From Povalibacter uvarum (GTDB lineage: Bacteria > Pseudomonadota > Gammaproteobacteria > Steroidobacterales > Steroidobacteraceae): 64,000 bases of DNA. The notes under the pieces are model-generated. The model saw only the letters and a list, made by a program, of their open reading frames with translations, did no database searches and was not told the origin of the DNA. Position numbers and translations under genes: made by a program. Below are positions 32,760 to 40,377 of this stretch, piece after piece (positions within the stretch are counted from its first letter, which is position 1; each line of letters begins with the position of its first letter). The stretch covers positions 434,001 through 498,000 of the forward strand of contig NZ_JACHHZ010000004.1 in assembly GCF_014202975.1 (NCBI RefSeq), written 5' to 3'.

Positions 32760-33686
32760 GTGACCAGTCCCCTCGGTCCGGTCTGCGCCTCCAGGGCGAC
32801 GCGGGGAGCGGCTGCGCTTCGCTCGATCCTTCTCCCATTGCTTGCCTTCGCCTCCGCGCTGGCTTTGGCCCAGGTGCCGGTCCCCCGGCTCACTGCGCCG
32901 GTGATGGATCAGACGCAGACGCTCACGCCGCAGCAGATCGCCTCTCTCGACCGGACGATCCGGGATTTCCGCGATCGCAAGGGCAGCCAGATCTCGGTGC
33001 TCATCGTGCCGACGACGCAGCCCGAGAGCATCGAGCAGTATTCCATCCGTGTCGTCGATGACTGGAAGCTTGGCCGGCGCGATGTCGAAGACGGCGTGCT
33101 GCTGCTCGTCGCCAAGGACGACCGGGCGGTGCGGATCGAAGTGGGCTACGGGCTCGAAGGTGCATTGCCGGATGTGATCGCGAACCGCATCGTGCAGCAA
33201 GTGATCGTCCCGCGATTTCGCCAGGGCGATTTCGCGGGCGGCATCGCCGAGGGCATCGAGCGGATCATTGCCGTCGTCGAAGGCGAGCCGCTGCCAGAGC
33301 CGGAACGCCAGTCGCAGCCGTCGGTCGAAGGGATCGGACAGATCTTTCCGGTCCTGTTCATGCTCGTGATCGTCGGCGGCGGGATTCTCCGGCGCATGCT
33401 CGGCGGCTTCGGCGGCGCCACGGTGGTCGGTGGCCTGGCGGGCACCATTGCCTGGGCACTCACGAAGGTGATCGGTGTGGGAATCGGCGCCGGCGTCATC
33501 GCCTTCATCTTCACGTTGCTGGGCGGCGGCGGATTCGGAGGCAGCGGCTGGAGCAACCGGCGCCGCGGCGGATACGGCGGCGGCTGGGGCGGCGGTTTCG
33601 GCGGTGGCGGTGGTTTTGGCGGCGGCGGCGGCTGGAGCGGCGGTGGTGGCGGCTTCGGCGGCGGCGGCGCTTCGGGTCGGTGGTAG
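32760..33686 (+). CDS. TPM-domain membrane protein with Gly-rich tail
   Basis: A 308-residue protein with a signal sequence (about 20-38), a TPM domain (about 45-170) and two or three hydrophobic helices (about 190-260). The tail consists almost only of Gly with Trp, Phe and Ser (about 262-308). TPM landmarks are VMDQTQTLTPQQIASLD, QISVLIV and VEDGVLLLVAKDDRAVRIEVGYGLEGALPD. The domain faces the periplasm. The proposed roles, phosphatase activity or photosystem repair, come from plants and do not transfer safely. The GTG start lies 9 bases after lemA. A paralogous domain gene follows. Confidence 0.88.
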   Translation: MTSPLGPVCASRATRGAAALRSILLPLLAFASALALAQVPVPRLTAPVMDQTQTLTPQQIASLDRTIRDFRDRKGSQISVLIVPTTQPESIEQYSIRVVDDWKLGRRDVEDGVLLLVAKDDRAVRIEVGYGLEGALPDVIANRIVQQVIVPRFRQGDFAGGIAEGIERIIAVVEGEPLPEPERQSQPSVEGIGQIFPVLFMLVIVGGGILRRMLGGFGGATVVGGLAGTIAWALTKVIGVGIGAGVIAFIFTLLGGGGFGGSGWSNRRRGGYGGGWGGGFGGGGGFGGGGGWSGGGGGFGGGGASGRW

Positions 33687-33690
33687 AGAG

Positions 33691-34182
33691 ATGAAGTTCG
33701 CACGTGCATCCCGGCATCTGGCCACGACCGGCTTCGGTCTGCGGCGTGCCTTCAATCCGCAGGCGCTCGCGGCGATCGAGAATGCGATCCGCGAGACGGA
33801 AAGCCAGCATGGCGGCGAAATCCGCTTCGCCGTCGAGAACAATCTGAGCTTTGGCGAGTTATGGCGCGACGTATCGCCGCGGGCGCGGGCCATCGAAGCT
33901 TTTGCGCATCTAGGCGTCTGGGACACCGAACTCAACAACGGCGTGCTGATCTATGTGTTGTGGGCCGATCACGACGTCGAAATCGTTGCGGATCGCGGGT
34001 TCCGAACCACGGTCGCGGAACAGGAATGGGGCGAAATCTGTCATCGCATGGAATCGCTGTTCGCCTCGGGCGCACCGCAGCAGGCCGCTGTGGAAGGCAT
34101 CCGGGCCGTCGGTCAGCTGATCGCGCGGCATTTTCCGGCGGCGGATCGCAACGAGTTGCCGAATCGGCCCGTTTTGCTGTGA
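33691..34182 (+). CDS. Second TPM-domain protein
   Basis: A 163-residue protein carrying one TPM domain: HGGEIRFAVENNLS, then NNGVLIYVLWADHDVEIVADRGFRTTV and WGEICHRMESLF. It lacks a clear signal peptide and the membrane segments of its neighbour; the first 20 residues are basic (FARASRHLATTGFGLRR). It starts four bases after the Gly-rich TPM protein, completing a LemA-TPM-TPM operon. It might bind the cytoplasmic face or act with the partner. No catalytic motif is recognised. Confidence 0.85.
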   Translation: MKFARASRHLATTGFGLRRAFNPQALAAIENAIRETESQHGGEIRFAVENNLSFGELWRDVSPRARAIEAFAHLGVWDTELNNGVLIYVLWADHDVEIVADRGFRTTVAEQEWGEICHRMESLFASGAPQQAAVEGIRAVGQLIARHFPAADRNELPNRPVLL

Positions 34183-34291
34183 CTTTCGCAAAGCGGTGCT
34201 GTTGGTCATTGCCGACAGCGTGGCCGCCTCATCTTTCTTGAAGGTCAATTGCGGGTCGCGTCCACCTACGTCATTTGGTAAAACTCACTCC

Positions 34292-35689
34292 ATGAATCCG
34301 CGTCCGACTGTTTCTACCGGGGCCGGCAGCGTTGCCCGACTCGGTGCCGCACTGTCTCTTGGCCTTCTGCTCGCCGGTTGCCAGGCATTTCAATCCAAGC
34401 CCGAGCCTGTGGCCGCGGAACCCGCTCCGCCGCCCCCGCCGCAGATCCTCGAGCCGGTGGCGACCCACGAATTCCAGCTGCAGCCCGATGACGATGTGAT
34501 CGGTCAGCTCCAGGTCACGAAGGTCGAGGGCGAAGACACGTTTTCCGACATCGCCCGTCGCTTCAACGTGGGCTATGAGGAAATGGTCCGCGCGAACCCG
34601 GGCATCGATCCCTGGGTGCCCGGCGTCGGCCGCGAAGTCGTGGTGCCCACGCAGTTCGTGCTGCCCGATGCGCCGCGCGAAGGACTAGTGATCAACCTCG
34701 CGCAGCTTCGCGTGTACTACTTCCCGAAGGTCAAGGAAGGTGAGCCGCAGACTGTGCTAACTCATCCGATCGGCGTGGGCAAGGTCGGCTGGTCGACGCC
34801 CGAGGGCGTCACCAAGGTCACAGGCAAGCGCAAGGACCCGACGTGGTTTCCGCCGGCATCGGTTCGCAAGGAGCATCGCGAAGCCGGTGATCCGCTACCG
34901 GCGAAAGTCCCGCCGGGCCCGGACAATCCGCTCGGCGCGCACATGATGACGCTCGGCTGGCCGAGCTATCTCGTGCACGGAACCAACAAGCCCTACGGCG
35001 TCGGCATGCGGTCCAGCCATGGTTGCATCCGCTTTTATCCGGAAGACATCGCGCAGCTCTATGACGCCGTGCCCGTGGGCACCAAGGTGACGGTGGTGAA
35101 TCAGCCGTTCGTCTTCGGCTGGCATCGTGGCGCGCTCTACGTGCAGGCATTCCCGGTCGCGGAAGACGATCAGCGCGAGCATCCGAAGGGTGCCGATGCG
35201 CTGCTGAACGCCGCCATCTCCGATCGGATGTGGCAGAGCGTCACTCAGCACAACGTCTCGCTGGATCTGGAGCTGGTGAACAAGCTGGCCGAAGATTCGC
35301 GCGGTATCGCAATGCCTGTGTCCCGCAACGCCGTGCGTGCGGATGCGAACACGCAGAAGAGCCGCAAGAAGCAGCCTCCGCCGCAGCCGGTGCCGAGCCT
35401 CACGCTCGAGCAGTACATCGCGTCGGCGCGTCACGTCGAAAACAGGGTGCCCGAGGGAGCGAACTGGAACGGCAAGGATGAATTGCTCGTGACAGCCGCG
35501 GAGTTCGATGCCGCCCGCTCCGGAACGATTATTCCGAAGGCGAAACCGGCCGCAAAGAAGTCATCCGGCTCCACGGCAGCGCCGACCAAGAGCGCAGCGA
35601 AGCCCGCCGAAGAGGCTGCTCCGCGCAGTTCCGGCCCGACCTCTCGCGGCAAGCGCAGCGCCGCGCCGGTTGCAGCCGGCTCGACCTGA
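34292..35689 (+). CDS. L,D-transpeptidase (YkuD) lipoprotein with LysM-like domain
   Basis: A 465-residue ErfK/YbiS-type enzyme. A lipobox (LLLAGC) ends the signal. A LysM-like region (about 75-115, VEGEDTFSDIARRFNVGYEEMVRANPG) precedes the YkuD domain (about 130-270). The YkuD catalytic motif is HGTNKPYGVG plus SHGCIRFYPED with nucleophile Cys245. It should cross-link peptidoglycan or attach proteins to it in the periplasm. The last 100 residues are rich in Pro, Ala and Lys and probably disordered, an unusual extension. The start is the ATG before the signal. Confidence 0.93.
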   Translation: MNPRPTVSTGAGSVARLGAALSLGLLLAGCQAFQSKPEPVAAEPAPPPPPQILEPVATHEFQLQPDDDVIGQLQVTKVEGEDTFSDIARRFNVGYEEMVRANPGIDPWVPGVGREVVVPTQFVLPDAPREGLVINLAQLRVYYFPKVKEGEPQTVLTHPIGVGKVGWSTPEGVTKVTGKRKDPTWFPPASVRKEHREAGDPLPAKVPPGPDNPLGAHMMTLGWPSYLVHGTNKPYGVGMRSSHGCIRFYPEDIAQLYDAVPVGTKVTVVNQPFVFGWHRGALYVQAFPVAEDDQREHPKGADALLNAAISDRMWQSVTQHNVSLDLELVNKLAEDSRGIAMPVSRNAVRADANTQKSRKKQPPPQPVPSLTLEQYIASARHVENRVPEGANWNGKDELLVTAAEFDAARSGTIIPKAKPAAKKSSGSTAAPTKSAAKPAEEAAPRSSGPTSRGKRSAAPVAAGST

Positions 35690-35703
35690 AGAGAGGAAAG
35701 AGA

Positions 35704-35797
35704 TTTCACACGGAGTTCACGGAGATCACGGAGTAAAAAGGCAGCCTTCTCCGAAGGATTGCTTTGTCTCCGTGTACTCCGTGAGCTCCGTGTGAAA
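35704..35797. repeat. Nonamer (CACGGAG-type) inverted array
   Basis: The left arm TTTCACACGGAGTTCACGGA continues with ATCACGGAG (35704-35733). The right arm (35767-35797) is its inverted copy built from CTCCGTG units. Between them CCTTC-TCC-GAAGG forms a small hairpin. The block lies in the gap after the L,D-transpeptidase. A related pair lies at 38119-38203 and a single arm at 47392-47422. Confidence 0.93.
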
Positions 35798-35872
35798 CGT
35801 CTTCTCCCCTGTCATTCACTCGTCATCTGAGCCGCTTACGCTGCCGCCGCAAGGAAGCTGCTGGGCTGCCCA

Positions 35873-37063
35873 ATGCGCGTGCTGATGATTTCGGATGTCT
35901 ATTTTCCCCGGATCAATGGCGTGTCGACGTCGCTCCAGACGTTCCGCCGGGGGCTGCATGCGGCGGGACACGAAACCGTCCTGATTGCGCCTGAGTATCC
36001 GGTCGAATGGAGCGGCCGCGAGGAAGGCGAGATCATCCGCATTCCTTCCCGCTACCTGCCCCGCGACCCCGAAGATCGTGCAATGCGGACCAGCTTCATT
36101 CGCAAGCTGCGGCCCGGACTCGCACGCCGCAACTTCGATCTCGTGCACGTGCAGACGCCGTTCATCGCCCACTACCAGGGCGTGAGCATCGCGCGAGAGC
36201 TCGGCATTCCGGTTGTCGAGACCTATCACACGTACTTTGAAGAGTATCTGCATCACTACGTGCCGCTCATGCCCCGGGCAGTGATGCGGTTCGTCGCGCG
36301 GCGTTTCACTTCCTCTCAATGCAATGCGCTGGATGCGCTCGTGGTGCCGTCGCGCGCGATGCAGGACGCACTCGTGGACTACGGCGTGCGCTGTCCGATG
36401 CAGATCATTCCGACGGGCATGGAGATGGAGCGGTTCGCGGGCGGTGACGGCCAGAAATTCCGTGCCCAGATCGGGATCGAACCTGATCGCCCGGTGCTCG
36501 TTCACGTGGGTCGGGTGGCGCACGAGAAGAACATCGATTTCCTGTTCCGGATGTTCCGCAAGGTCGTCGATCAGCGGCCCGAGGCCATGATGATCGTCGC
36601 GGGCGAAGGTCCCGCGCTCCCGCATTGCAAGGCGTACGTCGAATCGTTGCGCCTGACGAAATACGTTCGCTTCGTCGGTTATCTCGCCCGTGATTCGGCC
36701 CTGCTCGATTGCTATCGCGCCGGCGACCTCTTCGTGTTCTCGTCGAAGACGGAAACGCAGGGGCTCGTGCTGCTCGAAGCGATGGCGCTCGGCGTTCCAG
36801 TCGTATCCACGGCGCACATGGGGACTGCCGACATCGTGCGTCCCGAGCGCGGTGCCCGCCGGGCGCCGGATGACGAGGAAGGCTTCGCGCAGCTCGTCCT
36901 GAAATTGCTAGCCGATCCCCAGGCCCGGATTGCGATGTCGAGCGAGGCTCGCGCCTACGCGGCAACCTGGTCGGCGGAGGCAATGGCCACGAAGATGGCG
37001 GGCTTCTACCAGGAGGTCGCGGACAGGGCGATCGAGTCTCGCGGTCTGCGACTCGAGACCTGA
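35873..37063 (+). CDS. GT4-family glycosyltransferase
   Basis: A 396-residue GT-B enzyme. The N-terminal acceptor domain begins MRVLMISDVYFPRINGVSTS with the Gly-rich GVSTSLQTFRRGL. The donor domain has HVGRVAHEKN, then VAGEGPALPHCK and the E-x7-E motif in SSKTETQGLVLLEAMALG. The pattern is closest to alpha-mannosyl or glucosyl transferases that use a nucleotide sugar on a lipid acceptor (MgtA/PimB-like). Donor and acceptor are not resolved. A signal peptide is absent, as expected for a peripheral inner-membrane enzyme. It is a single gene between repeat blocks. Confidence 0.88.
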   Translation: MRVLMISDVYFPRINGVSTSLQTFRRGLHAAGHETVLIAPEYPVEWSGREEGEIIRIPSRYLPRDPEDRAMRTSFIRKLRPGLARRNFDLVHVQTPFIAHYQGVSIARELGIPVVETYHTYFEEYLHHYVPLMPRAVMRFVARRFTSSQCNALDALVVPSRAMQDALVDYGVRCPMQIIPTGMEMERFAGGDGQKFRAQIGIEPDRPVLVHVGRVAHEKNIDFLFRMFRKVVDQRPEAMMIVAGEGPALPHCKAYVESLRLTKYVRFVGYLARDSALLDCYRAGDLFVFSSKTETQGLVLLEAMALGVPVVSTAHMGTADIVRPERGARRAPDDEEGFAQLVLKLLADPQARIAMSSEARAYAATWSAEAMATKMAGFYQEVADRAIESRGLRLET

Positions 37064-37255
37064 GCCCACCCGGGAGCTGAGCCAGAGGAACCGGGCCCTC
37101 GGTTCGCGGATTCTTTCCCCGGTCACAGTGTTTTCTGCCGTTTACTGCAACTGCGGAAGATCGCGCGTCGACCCTGCTCGACGCCGCCGGAGGGTTGGGC
37201 AAATAATCGGCGCACACCTCGCGATCCGCGAAACCTTCCAGGGGAGAGCCTACAG

Positions 37256-38098
37256 ATGCGTCTCGAAAATCGGCGCGAGAGCGGCAACGTCGAAGATCGT
37301 CGCGGCATTCGCTACGGGCGCGCGGGTGGCATCGGTCTCGGAACGATCGTGCTGGCGCTCGTTGCCATGTACTTCGGCCAGGATCCGTCGGTCGTGCTGC
37401 AGGGAGTGCAGAACCAGGGGCCTGTTCAACAGGAGCAGGTGCCTTATCAGGAGACGCAGGAAGAGGCCGAGGCCCGCGTGCTGGTATCGAAAGTCCTCGC
37501 CGATACCGAGGACACCTGGGACGCGATCTTTCAGGCCAACGGTCAGACCTACGAGCATCCCAAGCTGGTGCTCTTTTCTGAAGGTGTGGAAACAGCCTGT
37601 GGCTTCGCGCAGTCCGCGGTCGGTCCGTTCTATTGCCCCGGCGACCATAAGGTCTACATCGACCTCACGTTCTATCAGGACCTGCGCAGCCGCTTCGGCG
37701 CACCCGGTGACTTCGCGCAGGGCTATGTGATCGCCCACGAGGTCGGCCACCATGTGCAGACGCTCCTCGGCATCTCGGAGCGCAACATGGCCGCGCGTCA
37801 GCGTGCGAGCGAAGCAGAAGCGAACGCGCTCTCAGTGAGGCAGGAGCTGCAGGCGGATTGCTTCGCCGGCATCTGGGCGCACAACGCCAACGAATCGCGC
37901 CAGCTCCTCGAAGCCGGCGACATCGAAGAAGGTCTCAACGCCGCCAGCGCCATCGGCGACGATCGTCTCACTCAGGGTCGCGCTCCGCCGGAATCCTTCA
38001 CTCATGGCACTTCGGAACAGCGCGTGCGCTGGTTCAAGCGAGGATATGAGACGGGGTCGGTGCAGCAGTGCGACACGTTTGCGACGAGGAGCCTTTGA
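37256..38098 (+). CDS. YpfJ-type neutral zinc metallopeptidase
   Basis: A 280-residue membrane-anchored putative peptidase of the YpfJ/KPN_02809 family. A basic N-terminus (RLENRRESGNVEDRRG) precedes one transmembrane helix (about 25-42). The zinc motif is AHEVGHHVQ, preceded by CGFAQSAVGPFYCPGDHKVYIDLTFY, a strong family signature. ELQADCFAGIWAHNA probably gives the third ligand. The C-terminus contains QRVRWFKRGYETG. Its physiological substrate is unknown. It stands alone, with a nonamer repeat pair behind it. Confidence 0.92.
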   Translation: MRLENRRESGNVEDRRGIRYGRAGGIGLGTIVLALVAMYFGQDPSVVLQGVQNQGPVQQEQVPYQETQEEAEARVLVSKVLADTEDTWDAIFQANGQTYEHPKLVLFSEGVETACGFAQSAVGPFYCPGDHKVYIDLTFYQDLRSRFGAPGDFAQGYVIAHEVGHHVQTLLGISERNMAARQRASEAEANALSVRQELQADCFAGIWAHNANESRQLLEAGDIEEGLNAASAIGDDRLTQGRAPPESFTHGTSEQRVRWFKRGYETGSVQQCDTFATRSL

Positions 38099-38118
38099 GA
38101 TCCAGAGCCGGAGTCGGA

Positions 38119-38203
38119 TTTCACACGGAGTTCACGGAGAACACGGAGAAGGAGCTGGTATCCGTTCTGACGATCTCCGTGCTCTGCGTGAACTCCATGT
38201 GAA
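38119..38203. repeat. Nonamer (CACGGAG-type) inverted array
   Basis: The left arm TTTCACACGGAGTTCACGGA continues with GAACACGGAG (38119-38148). The right arm is the diverged inverse TCTCCGTGCTCTGCGTGAAC plus TCCATGTGAA (38174-38203). It lies between the convergent ypfJ-like and ppnP genes. Confidence 0.9.
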
Positions 38204-38221
38204 CCTTCTTCGTCCGTTCTC

Positions 38222-38509
38222 TTATCCCAGGAACTCACACAGATAGGCTGCCGGCCCGCCCACCGCCTGCACATCAAACCCGCTGTTCGCTGCGACCTCG
38301 AAGCTCGTTCCCTGCGGGTACGTCACCCAGTCGTTGCCGCCGGCCTGCTTTACCTTCAGCTGACCGCTCGTCACGGTCATTCGCTCCGCGGCGCCCGTGC
38401 CGAAGTGATATTCGCCGGGCTCGATGACGCCGACGGTCGCCTTCAATCCATTGCGTTCGAATCCGACGCTCTGCACGCGGCCGTCGAAGTAGGTGTTGTG
38501 TTTCAGCAT
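38222..38509 (-). CDS. ppnP: Pyrimidine/purine nucleoside phosphorylase
   Basis: A 95-residue cupin-like enzyme (formerly YaiE/DUF1255) that splits several nucleosides with phosphate. The start MLKHNTYFDGRVQSVGFERNG and GVIEPGEYHFGTGAAERMTV are diagnostic. TYPQGTSFEVAANSGFDV closes the barrel. Length matches the family (about 94 residues). It is divergent from the tail-sheath gene; the 123-base gap is AT-richer than usual near 38600-38620. Confidence 0.95.
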   Translation of the reverse strand: MLKHNTYFDGRVQSVGFERNGLKATVGVIEPGEYHFGTGAAERMTVTSGQLKVKQAGGNDWVTYPQGTSFEVAANSGFDVQAVGGPAAYLCEFLG

Positions 38510-38632
38510 GGCTTCTCTTGTGGTGAGCAGTAAAGGAAATCGACACGGTGAATTGCTCAACGCGAGTCTAGCGGATGCGTTGCACACTTCATCACCTCGC
38601 ATCAACTGTGCTAATTTAGCGACAAACAATGA

Positions 38633-40291
38633 ATGGGAGGTTCGGTGCCCGAGCATTCGCTCGAAGGTATCCGTAGTTCGGAGTCGCAGCACGCGGAGCA
38701 ATCGATTGCCCGCAACCGCGCATACCTCACCGCTTTTGTCGGCCGCACGCTGCGCGGTCCGATCAACACGCCGCTGATCGTCCGCAGCTTCGCTGATTTC
38801 CAGCGCCTGTTCGGCGGCCTGTGGCAACCCAGTCCGCTTTCGTACGCAGTCGAACACTTCTTCGAGCAGGGCGGACGCGCTGCCGTCATCGTGCGCGTCG
38901 TGAATGCGGCTGCTCCTGCCACCGTTTCACTTCGTTGCGAGCGTGAGAACCTCGTGCTCGAGGCGCGTGCGCCCGGGACCAGGGAATTTCTGCGTGCGTC
39001 GGTCGACTACGATCACATCGAGGCCGGCGACACGAAGAGCTTCAATCTGGTCGTGCAGCGGGTGCGTGCTCCCGGGTCCGAACGGATCGAGGAGCAGGAG
39101 AGCTTTCGCGGTGTCTGCGCCGATCCGCTGTCCGATCGATTCGTCGGCACGGTACTGCGCAACTCGACGCTGGTGACCGTGCGCGGCCAGGTGCCGATGA
39201 CGCGTCCCAATGCGACGCTCATGCCCGGCACGAACCTGCCGGTCGGCTACGTCAGCTCGAATCCGGACGGCGACGACGGCCGGCCGCTGACTGACTACGA
39301 CATCATCGGCTCAGCTACGCGTCACACGGGCCTGTTCGCACTGACCGGAGTCGAGGACGTTGCATTCGTCTATGTACCGCCGCTCTCGCGCTCGACCGAA
39401 GTCGGAGCGAGCACGCTCCTCGTAGCCGCGCGATTCTGTCGCGAGCATCACTCGATCCTCATCGTCGATCCGCCGGTGAGCTGGGAAACGTCGACCGCCG
39501 CCCTGCAGGGTGTGAAGGATCTGAGTTTCTACAACGACACCGCGGTGATGTTCTATCCGCGGGTGAGTGCGATGGATCGGCTGCGCGGTCGCGTCGAAAC
39601 ATTCGCGAACGGCGGCGCCGTCGCGGGCATTCTTGCGCGAGTCGACGATCCTGCCGTGATGGTTCCCGTGACTCCAGAGCCCGAGGCGTTGCTTCGTGCG
39701 GGCGTGCGCTTGTCCCGGGAGATTCCTGCCTCCGAGCGCTGGCGGCTCGCGCAGGTCGGTATCAACGTGCTGCAGACGGTGCGGAGCACCGAACGTGACA
39801 GGGCGCCCTTGCGCACACTTGCCTGCGGCGCAAGCGCATCGTCGGACTGGTCGCAGCTGGCACTGAGGCGTTTCGCTCAGTTCGTCCTGAGTGCCATCGA
39901 GCGCGGCACGCGCTGGGCCGTGGTTCGGCCCCACGAGGCACCCACACAGCAACGCGTGACGCAGGAAATCCTGGTCTTCTTCGCCGAGCTGCGCAAAGCG
40001 GGTGCCTTCAATACAGTGGTCGGGGATGACGCCTATCTGGTGATCTGCGATGAGCGCATCAACGATCCGCATGAAGGCCCGGGTGTGCTGAACATCCTCG
40101 TTCAGTTCGCCACGAGCCAGGCCGGCGGCTTCCACAGCTTCATGATCACCCACACCGCGCAGACCAGCACGGCCCGTCCGATCGTCGTCAATCGACTCGA
40201 AGCTTCGCTGCTGGTGGCGGACGATCTGGAGCGCGAAGTCACGATCCGGATCGATCAGGATCGGGATTTCCTGCGGATGCTGGCAGGCTAG
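38633..40291 (+). CDS. Orphan phage-type contractile tail sheath protein
   Basis: A 552-residue protein reading as a myovirus/eCIS tail sheath. The N-terminus has AYLTAFVGRTLRGPINTPLI and SFADFQRLFGGLW, then AVEHFFEQGGRAAVIVRVVN, all typical of sheath domain I. VEDVAFVYVPP and HHSILIVDPP mark the central domain. The C-terminal NPxR-like region and the RRFAQFVLSAIERGTRWAVVRPHE stretch mark the conserved attachment domain. No tube, baseplate, capsid, terminase or integrase genes are nearby. The ATG at 38633 is listed; a GTG at 38645 behind GGGAGG is an alternative. Codon use looks like the neighbours, so it may be an old resident gene. Confidence 0.85.
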   Translation: MGGSVPEHSLEGIRSSESQHAEQSIARNRAYLTAFVGRTLRGPINTPLIVRSFADFQRLFGGLWQPSPLSYAVEHFFEQGGRAAVIVRVVNAAAPATVSLRCERENLVLEARAPGTREFLRASVDYDHIEAGDTKSFNLVVQRVRAPGSERIEEQESFRGVCADPLSDRFVGTVLRNSTLVTVRGQVPMTRPNATLMPGTNLPVGYVSSNPDGDDGRPLTDYDIIGSATRHTGLFALTGVEDVAFVYVPPLSRSTEVGASTLLVAARFCREHHSILIVDPPVSWETSTAALQGVKDLSFYNDTAVMFYPRVSAMDRLRGRVETFANGGAVAGILARVDDPAVMVPVTPEPEALLRAGVRLSREIPASERWRLAQVGINVLQTVRSTERDRAPLRTLACGASASSDWSQLALRRFAQFVLSAIERGTRWAVVRPHEAPTQQRVTQEILVFFAELRKAGAFNTVVGDDAYLVICDERINDPHEGPGVLNILVQFATSQAGGFHSFMITHTAQTSTARPIVVNRLEASLLVADDLEREVTIRIDQDRDFLRMLAG

Positions 40292-40299
40292 GGACTGCC

Positions 40300-40375
40300 G
40301 TCATTGCCCGCGAAAGCGGGAATCCATTCTGACGGCAGGATTTCCAGATGGACTCCCGCTTTCGCGGGAGTGACG
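40300..40375. repeat. Inverted pair of dRS3-like elements
   Basis: GTCATTGCCCGCG..GCGGGAATCCAT (40300-40327) faces the inverted ATGGACTCCCGC..GCGGGAGTGACG (40348-40375). The pair fills the 86-base gap between two convergent genes and may end both transcripts. Confidence 0.88.
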
Positions 40376-40377
40376 CG

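Noticed and set aside
38633-40291. A prophage around the sheath gene
   Set aside because: No integrase, terminase, capsid, tube or baseplate gene and no att-like repeats flank it; only the single sheath gene is seen.
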